DNA from: DASVXQ01 sp046727955
GTDB lineage: Bacteria; Actinomycetota; CALGFH01
Length of the DNA stretch: 43,353 bases
Assembly (NCBI GenBank): GCA_046727955.1
Contig: JBKPDO010000230.1
Coordinates: 1-43,353 of the forward strand
Direction of reading: 5' to 3'
Shown here: one piece after another, positions 42,829-43,353 of the stretch
Layout: the number at the start of each line of letters is the position of its first letter
How positions within the stretch are numbered: position 1 is the stretch's first letter
Notes under the pieces: generated by a model
Told to the model about the DNA's origin: nothing
Seen by the model: the letters and a program-made list of their open reading frames with translations, nothing else
Databases searched by the model: none
Made by a program: the position numbers and the translations under genes

Positions 42829-43353
42829 AGTCGTCGGGGCGGCCGGCGTAGCCGAGCCGCGGGATGGCGGGTTGGCGCGGCCACGGCGTTGAGTCCTCCA
42901 GCATCAGGCTGGCACGCCCACATGGCATCCCGTCATCGGGAGGCGTCAGCTGGCTCTGGTGCATGCCATCTGAGCAGATTGGTGCATCAGGGGTCGCGGG
43001 AGAGCACGCACCGTAGGTGTTGCTGTTGCCGGCAGCTTTGTTTGGTGATGGTTCGGCGTGATTGCGTGGGCATGGTTCGGCAGGGCTTGGTGAGCGGGTG
43101 TGGCTCCTCTGCAGGGAGTGGCTGACCTGGGAAGTTGGCGATCTGGCGGGATGGGTGGCGACGCTCCCGCGAGGGTGCAGGTGGAAGGCAGCGATGGGCT
43201 TCGTGCCGGGGCCACTGGAAGCGGCGGGACAAGGCGGCACGGGTGCGGGTGGGACGGACTACCGGGCCAAGAGCGGCCCGATTCAGCCCAGAGGATCACA
43301 ACGGCGGCGATGCCTGTATCGGCTATCTTGCGTTCAACGGGGAATTTCTCACC
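42829..43353. other. Non-coding or decayed region at the right edge
   Basis: No confident gene was found in these 525 bases. On the minus strand a peptide ending WPRQPAIPRLGYAGRPDD (stop at 42827) looks like a real protein tail but has no recognisable body. The right copy of the 35-bp repeat is at 43096-43130. Beyond it the sequence has the look of an insertion-sequence end. The window stops here, so a transposase could lie just outside. Confidence 0.4.
43096..43130. repeat. 35-bp direct repeat, right copy
   Basis: Same orientation as the copy at 39386-39420 with one mismatch (G instead of C at position 23 of the repeat). The two copies are 3710 bases apart and bracket the LuxR-type regulator and the DUF4242 gene. 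Confidence 0.7.

Overview
The window is high-GC bacterial DNA and most likely comes from an actinobacterium (Actinomycetota). The evidence is the housekeeping order rpsT / lepA-hemW / hrcA-dnaJ / mtaB-HIT / phoH-ybeY-corC-cdd-era / recO-uppS, a BldD-type regulator, an AMIN-like secreted protein, frequent GTG and TTG starts, and many 4-base start/stop overlaps. I saw no rRNA, tRNA or CRISPR array. Species cannot be named from the sequence alone.

Left part (1-28055): a conserved translation, heat-shock, RNA-maturation and cell-wall backbone. It is interrupted by three accessory blocks. The first (6829-12034) is a three-subunit formate dehydrogenase. Its catalytic subunit reads through an in-frame TGA (7396-7398) as selenocysteine, with a SECIS-like hairpin directly downstream. 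The second (15063-19575) holds a DUF917 protein, an amino-acid/polyamine-type permease on the opposite strand and a hydantoinase A-type protein, probably a small catabolic cassette. The third (24463-26313) is a secreted BNR/sialidase-fold protein preceded by a TA-bounded inverted-repeat element.

Middle part (28056-33896): an apparently intact IS607-type element (serine-recombinase tnpA plus RNA-guided nuclease tnpB), small membrane or secreted proteins, a tandem GNAT protein, an AMIN-like lipoprotein or secreted protein, and deoC. Long G/C hairpins that share an 18-base block and a CACATGGA end occur upstream of both mtaB and deoC.

Right part (33897-43353): a decayed, mobile-element-rich zone. 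It contains three remnants of IS1182-type transposases, a frameshifted SAM methyltransferase, a sensor-like membrane protein split by a 126-bp element with TA target duplication (removing 128 bp restores the frame exactly), a SRPBCC protein, two truncated hypothetical genes, a truncated SDR gene, a large LuxR-family ATPase regulator and a DUF4242 protein. A 35-bp direct repeat brackets the last two.

The most interesting points are the selenocysteine formate dehydrogenase, two small TA-bounded elements (one with a frame-perfect empty-site reconstruction), a BldD homologue that keeps the cyclic-di-GMP signature, the hairpin repeat family, and the DUF917/permease/HyuA cassette.
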